NCBI GenBank assembly: GCA_016718155.1
Contig: JADKEH010000014.1
Coordinates: 62,001 to 126,000 of the forward strand
Origin: Candidatus Rhodoferax randersensis
GTDB taxonomy: Bacteria; Pseudomonadota; Gammaproteobacteria; Burkholderiales; Burkholderiaceae_C
Reading direction: 5' to 3'
Length of the DNA: 64,000 nucleotides
Below the pieces are notes generated by a model that did not search any database, was not told where the DNA came from, and saw only the letters and a list, made by a program, of their open reading frames with translations. Positions 60,730 to 64,000 of the stretch are shown here, piece by piece (the stretch's first letter is position 1; every line of letters starts with the position of its first letter). A program made the translations under genes and the position numbers.

Positions 60730-61548
60730 ATGAAGCAGACACTAAACACCCTGAAACACGCAGCCTTGCTGACGGTATTGGCCTTGGCCACCCTCGGCCA
60801 CCCCGCGCTGGCCCAACCGACCTTCGGCAACCCCTCGCCCACCGCGGGCTCGTCCACATCCGAGAAGGCCAACGCCGCGGCCGACGCCGCCGCGTACCGG
60901 GAAGTGGACTACGTCAACAAGGCCCGCCAGGGCCCGGCGCTGGTCGTGATTCCGGGCGAGGTCAAGAGCAACAACGCCACTTTCATGCAGAAGTTTGGCC
61001 CCAACAACATTGCCGATTTTGGCGAACTGGAATTGTCCAACGCCAACTTCAAGGTACTGGAGCGCGCCAACCTGGGCAACCTGCTGCAGGAAGTCTCACT
61101 GGCCTACAACCTGGGTGACGCCGATGCGGCGCGCAAGACCATGCAGATAGGCAAACTCAAGACCACCAAGTGGATTGTGAAGTTCGACATCCTCAAGGCC
61201 GAGCAGATCGCGGAAAACAAAAAGGGCTTTGATGGCGGCGCCATCGGCGGTCTGATCGGCGCGCTGGGGGGCAGTCGTGGCTCCTATGCAGCGGGCAATG
61301 TGGTGGGTTCGGTCCGAAGTGGCGAAGCCACCGGCGTCTGGCTGATCGGCATGCGCTACAAAATCATGGATGCCAACACCACCGAGCAAGTGGCGCAGGG
61401 CTACAAGGAACTCAAAATGGAAGTGGGCGCGACCGCCACCAGCGTGATGGGCATTTCCGAGAGCGCCAAGGGTGGCGTCGGCCTGGACACAATGGTGCAA
61501 CGCCTGATCCAGACCGCCGTCTGGGACATTGATTCGAAGCACAAGTAG
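60730..61548 (+). CDS. CsgG-family exported protein
   Basis: A 272-residue protein with signal peptide ending GHPALAQ. Residues about 110-140 (NANFKVLERANLGNLLQEV) and WLIGMRYKIMDANTTEQVAQ match the CsgG/HfaB pattern, and a glycine-rich loop (GGAIGGLIGALGGSRGSYAA) lies between. There is no lipobox, unlike CsgG, so it may be soluble in the periplasm. CsgG-like proteins build outer-membrane export pores or act as envelope adaptors. 55 bases after the preceding gene and 59 before the kinase. Confidence 0.7.
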   Translation: MKQTLNTLKHAALLTVLALATLGHPALAQPTFGNPSPTAGSSTSEKANAAADAAAYREVDYVNKARQGPALVVIPGEVKSNNATFMQKFGPNNIADFGELELSNANFKVLERANLGNLLQEVSLAYNLGDADAARKTMQIGKLKTTKWIVKFDILKAEQIAENKKGFDGGAIGGLIGALGGSRGSYAAGNVVGSVRSGEATGVWLIGMRYKIMDANTTEQVAQGYKELKMEVGATATSVMGISESAKGGVGLDTMVQRLIQTAVWDIDSKHK

Positions 61549-61607
61549 ACGGTCAGCACCGACCCGACAGCGGTTTTTCAAGCACAGGCATTTCAGGGGA
61601 AATCACC

Positions 61608-63068
61608 ATGGCCATGATGAGCAAACTCGGCAAATACGAAATCAAGCGCGAACTGGGCAAGGGCGCCATGGGCGTGGTCTACGAGGGCTTTGATCCGGTG
61701 ATTCAGCGCACGGTGGCGATCAAGACGATCCTGCCCGCGCAACTCAAAGGCACCGAGGCAGCCGATATCCTGGCGCGCTTCAAGCGTGAAGCCCAGGCCG
61801 CCGGGCGGCTCAACCACCCCGGCATCGTGGCGGTGTACGACTATGGCGAAGAGACCATCAGCGACGACCACACCATGGTGGCCAATCCGCAGACCATCGA
61901 TGGTGGCGGGCAAAAGGTGGCCTTCATTGCGATGGAGTTCGTCAAAGGCCGCGAGTTGCGTGACTTCTTTGAGGCCAACGAACGCTTCGCGCTCAAAGAC
62001 GTTGAGCGACTGATGGGCGAAATCCTGTCCGCGCTGGGGCACGCGCACAGCCACGGCGTGGTGCACCGCGACATGAAGCCAGCCAACCTGATCGTGCTGG
62101 CGGACGGCAAGGTCAAGGTTGCCGATTTTGGCATCGCGCGCATCGAGAAGTCCGAGCTGACCCAGGTCGGCACGGTGATGGGCACGCCCTCCTACATGTC
62201 GCCCGAGCAGTTCATGGGCCAGACCGTGGACAGCCGCACCGACATCTTTTCCTGCGGCGTGATTCTGTACCAGTTCCTGACTGGCGAGAAGCCGTTCACC
62301 GGCAACACCACCACCATCATGTACAAGGTGTTGAACGAGGAACCGCTGGCACCGTCCATGCTCAACGTCGCCCTGCCGCCGGCCTTTGACGCGGTGGTGA
62401 AGAAAGCCATGGCCAAGTCACCAGTGCAGCGCTACCAGACCGCCGAGGAATTCTTCGAAGCGGTCAAAGTGGCCGTGGCCAGCCACAACGCGGACCAGAC
62501 CGTCATCAACCTTGGCAGCACGCTGGGCGGCGACGCCACCGCGCTCAATACCGGCAGTACCCGGACCACCGGCCTGACCGCAGCCCATGCCGGCACGCCA
62601 GCCAGCCGCGCAGGCCAGGCCACCCCCGCAGCCGCGCCAGCCGCTGCCGCTGCGTCCACCCCACCCGCCAAGACGTCCTACACCGGTGCGCTGGTGATGG
62701 CCGGTGTGGCCGGCCTGCTGCTGCTGGGCGGCGGCGCTTACTTCTATACCGGCAAAACCGCAACCGCCCCTGGGTTGGCCAGCATGCCCGGCACAACCAG
62801 CAGCACCACCGCAACCACTGCCGCCACGACCCCGGCCGGTCCCGCGCCCAGTGCGGTGGCGCCGGTCGCGAGCAGATCCCCAGCCGGACTCCGGCACCAT
62901 CATCGTCAGCGCACTCGGCCTGGTCAACCCGAAAGACCCCAAGTTCAATGGCGATGCCAACGCCGCACAGGCCGAGGCGCGCGCCGACGCCAAACGCCAG
63001 TTGGTCGAGAAAGTGCTGTCGCTGTATGTCGAGAACAGCTCCATCGACAAGAACTACCCAGTGATTGA
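61608..63068 (+). CDS. Membrane Ser/Thr protein kinase (Hanks type), frame breaks before tail
   Basis: An intact cytosolic kinase domain (residues about 5-285): glycine loop LGKGAMGVVYEG, lysine in VAIKTI, catalytic loop VHRDMKPANLIV, VADFGIARIEKS, GTPSYMSPEQF. An Ala/Pro/Thr linker leads to a membrane helix (VMAGVAGLLLLGGGAYFY, about residue 365). After APVAS near residue 420 the frame turns to unrelated Arg-rich sequence and stops; the natural continuation is in the +1 frame (next entry). Removing one C from the CCCC at 62878-62881 would join the two into one protein. The ATG has an AGGGGA site. Confidence 0.88.
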   Translation: MAMMSKLGKYEIKRELGKGAMGVVYEGFDPVIQRTVAIKTILPAQLKGTEAADILARFKREAQAAGRLNHPGIVAVYDYGEETISDDHTMVANPQTIDGGGQKVAFIAMEFVKGRELRDFFEANERFALKDVERLMGEILSALGHAHSHGVVHRDMKPANLIVLADGKVKVADFGIARIEKSELTQVGTVMGTPSYMSPEQFMGQTVDSRTDIFSCGVILYQFLTGEKPFTGNTTTIMYKVLNEEPLAPSMLNVALPPAFDAVVKKAMAKSPVQRYQTAEEFFEAVKVAVASHNADQTVINLGSTLGGDATALNTGSTRTTGLTAAHAGTPASRAGQATPAAAPAAAAASTPPAKTSYTGALVMAGVAGLLLLGGGAYFYTGKTATAPGLASMPGTTSSTTATTAATTPAGPAPSAVAPVASRSPAGLRHHHRQRTRPGQPERPQVQWRCQRRTGRGARRRQTPVGRESAVAVCREQLHRQELPSD

Positions 63069-64000
63069 ACAGAAGCTGCTTTCCAACTACGGCAGCTTCA
63101 TCAAGACCGTCATCAACGAAGGCGCGCCGGAAATGGGCAAAGATGGGCTGCTCGAAACCGAAACCCGCGCCGTGCTGAAGGTGCGCGACGTGCAGAAGTC
63201 GCTCAACCAGTTGTCCAAGGACGAGCGCATCGAGTTCATCCGCAACAATGGCGACCCCAAGGTGTCGATAGAAATGCTGATTGCCAACGCCGATACATCG
63301 CAGATGTTGCCACCGGCGCGCTCACAATTGGCGGAAAACGTGCTCAAGGAACGCATCAAGTCCTTTGGCTTCAGAGTCTGGTCCAACGATGGTGAGGTCA
63401 AGGCCAGCCCGAACGCCAGGAGCGCGGACTTCCACATTCGCGGCGAGGCCAAGTTCAAGCAGCTCTCCGCCAAGCTGGCGGCCTCGGGGCTGACCATCAC
63501 CAAGACCGTGCTGACCTCCTGGACCGTCAAGGCCATCGACAAGGCCAGCGGCGAGGAAATCTACCTCAACACGGTCGTGCCGCAGGGGCAGAGCTGGGGT
63601 ACCGAGGACCTGGCGCTGAGCGACATCGGCAAGCTCATGGGCGATGAGTTCTCCAAAAACTTCTTCCTGCAACACTTTGAATTCGGCGTTCGCAAGACCA
63701 ACCTGAACATCCAGGGCCTGCCCGATGCGCAGACCGCCCGCCTGCTGCTGCGCGAGCTGCGCGGCATCCGCCAGGTGCTGGACGTGAAGATGCTGGCCGA
63801 CACCGGGCGCTATCAACTGCAGTTGGCCGAGGGCAGCAGCTCGGATGTGGTCCAGGCCGCCATCCTCAAGCCGCTCAATACCAAACTGGGACAGAACTGC
63901 TTTGCGCTGGCTGGATCGAGCGAATCCGACATCAACGTCAGCTTCGCCACTGCCTGCACCGAGATGGCCGTGCGCGGCAAGCTCGAGACCGTGCCCCCGG
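62851..64000 (+). CDS. Predicted periplasmic tail of the kinase, +1 frame, runs off window
   Basis: An open frame to the last base, in the frame one ahead of the kinase. From about 62887 (DSGTIIVSALGLVNPKDP) it has strong coding character: ADAKRQLVEKVLSLYVEN and NYGSFIKTVINEG (FlgT-N/LPP20-like), then VSIEMLIAN, ENVLKERIKSFGFRVW, ADFHIRGEAKF and GEEIYLNTVV, the same beta-alpha pattern as the exported protein at 60018. It is most likely the outer part of the kinase. A GTG at 62851 is the first start in this frame but is probably not used. The stop lies beyond the window. Confidence 0.75.
   Translation, partial: MRWRRSRADPQPDSGTIIVSALGLVNPKDPKFNGDANAAQAEARADAKRQLVEKVLSLYVENSSIDKNYPVIEQKLLSNYGSFIKTVINEGAPEMGKDGLLETETRAVLKVRDVQKSLNQLSKDERIEFIRNNGDPKVSIEMLIANADTSQMLPPARSQLAENVLKERIKSFGFRVWSNDGEVKASPNARSADFHIRGEAKFKQLSAKLAASGLTITKTVLTSWTVKAIDKASGEEIYLNTVVPQGQSWGTEDLALSDIGKLMGDEFSKNFFLQHFEFGVRKTNLNIQGLPDAQTARLLLRELRGIRQVLDVKMLADTGRYQLQLAEGSSSDVVQAAILKPLNTKLGQNCFALAGSSESDINVSFATACTEMAVRGKLETVPP

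Noticed and set aside
62851..62895. Programmed frameshift in the kinase
   Set aside because: No known slippery or stop-assisted signal, and a simple extra C in CCCC explains it; the other breaks share the sign.
1..64000. CRISPR array, tRNA, rRNA, IS transposase or prophage
   Set aside because: None seen. The only regular repeats are the dispersed hairpins; no transposase or integrase motifs were recognised.

Overview
The window reads as chromosome of a betaproteobacterium, most likely Burkholderiales/Comamonadaceae (Rhodoferax/Polaromonas-like). That placement is an inference from gene content (System I cytochrome c maturation, PuuD-type membrane urate oxidase, Bug-family tctC receptor, B12-dependent ribonucleotide reductase) and from the high GC with dense, overlapping operons. 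I see no rRNA, tRNA, CRISPR array, transposase or phage gene.

Layout. 1-7045: ccmABCDEFGHI operon (ccmA cut by the window edge). 7245-15056: an oxygen/stress-flavoured block: DUF2249 protein, class II ribonucleotide reductase nrdJ carrying a 380-residue intein at its catalytic cysteine, a hemerythrin-like protein, UspA, a Crp/Fnr regulator with an FNR-like box in front, and a PAS-GGDEF cyclase. 15071-16121: a RelE/HigB-HigA type toxin-antitoxin pair lying between two copies of the 3' end of xdhB. 15993-44418: a large purine region. It encodes xanthine dehydrogenase (xdhAB, with xdhC 18 kb away), a purine/nucleoside ABC transporter of the BMP family plus a second BMP receptor, adenine deaminase, guanine deaminase, membrane urate oxidase (puuD), HIU hydrolase (uraH), a fused uraD-allC, and allantoinase puuE. 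A HipBA module and a LysR-tctC-hyi-glxR-ttuD block for glyoxylate/glycerate metabolism are embedded in it.

44440-51207: seven genes on the minus strand: gltIJKL glutamate/aspartate transporter, a chemoreceptor, a second amino-acid receptor, and pssA. 51443-59778: serine beta-lactamase-like hydrolase, a truncated oxidoreductase, two MDR oxidoreductases, a TRAP-type receptor overlapping a GGDEF/EAL gene, and an atypical SDR. 60018-64000: two exported proteins (one CsgG-like) followed by a membrane Ser/Thr kinase with a large predicted periplasmic tail. This is my leading candidate for an undescribed system.

How the purine part fits together: purines enter by the BMP-family ABC importer; Ade and GuaD give hypoxanthine and xanthine; XdhAB makes urate; PuuD, UraH and UraD give allantoin; PuuE and AllC give ureidoglycolate, a source of glyoxylate. 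Hyi, GlxR and TtuD can carry tartronate semialdehyde/hydroxypyruvate to phosphoglycerate. No glyoxylate carboligase or ureidoglycolate lyase is visible here. Five reading-frame breaks (two in uraD, one each in a BMP receptor, a DUF2059 gene and the kinase) all have the same sign (+1), so sequencing error versus real decay must be settled before those genes are called dead.
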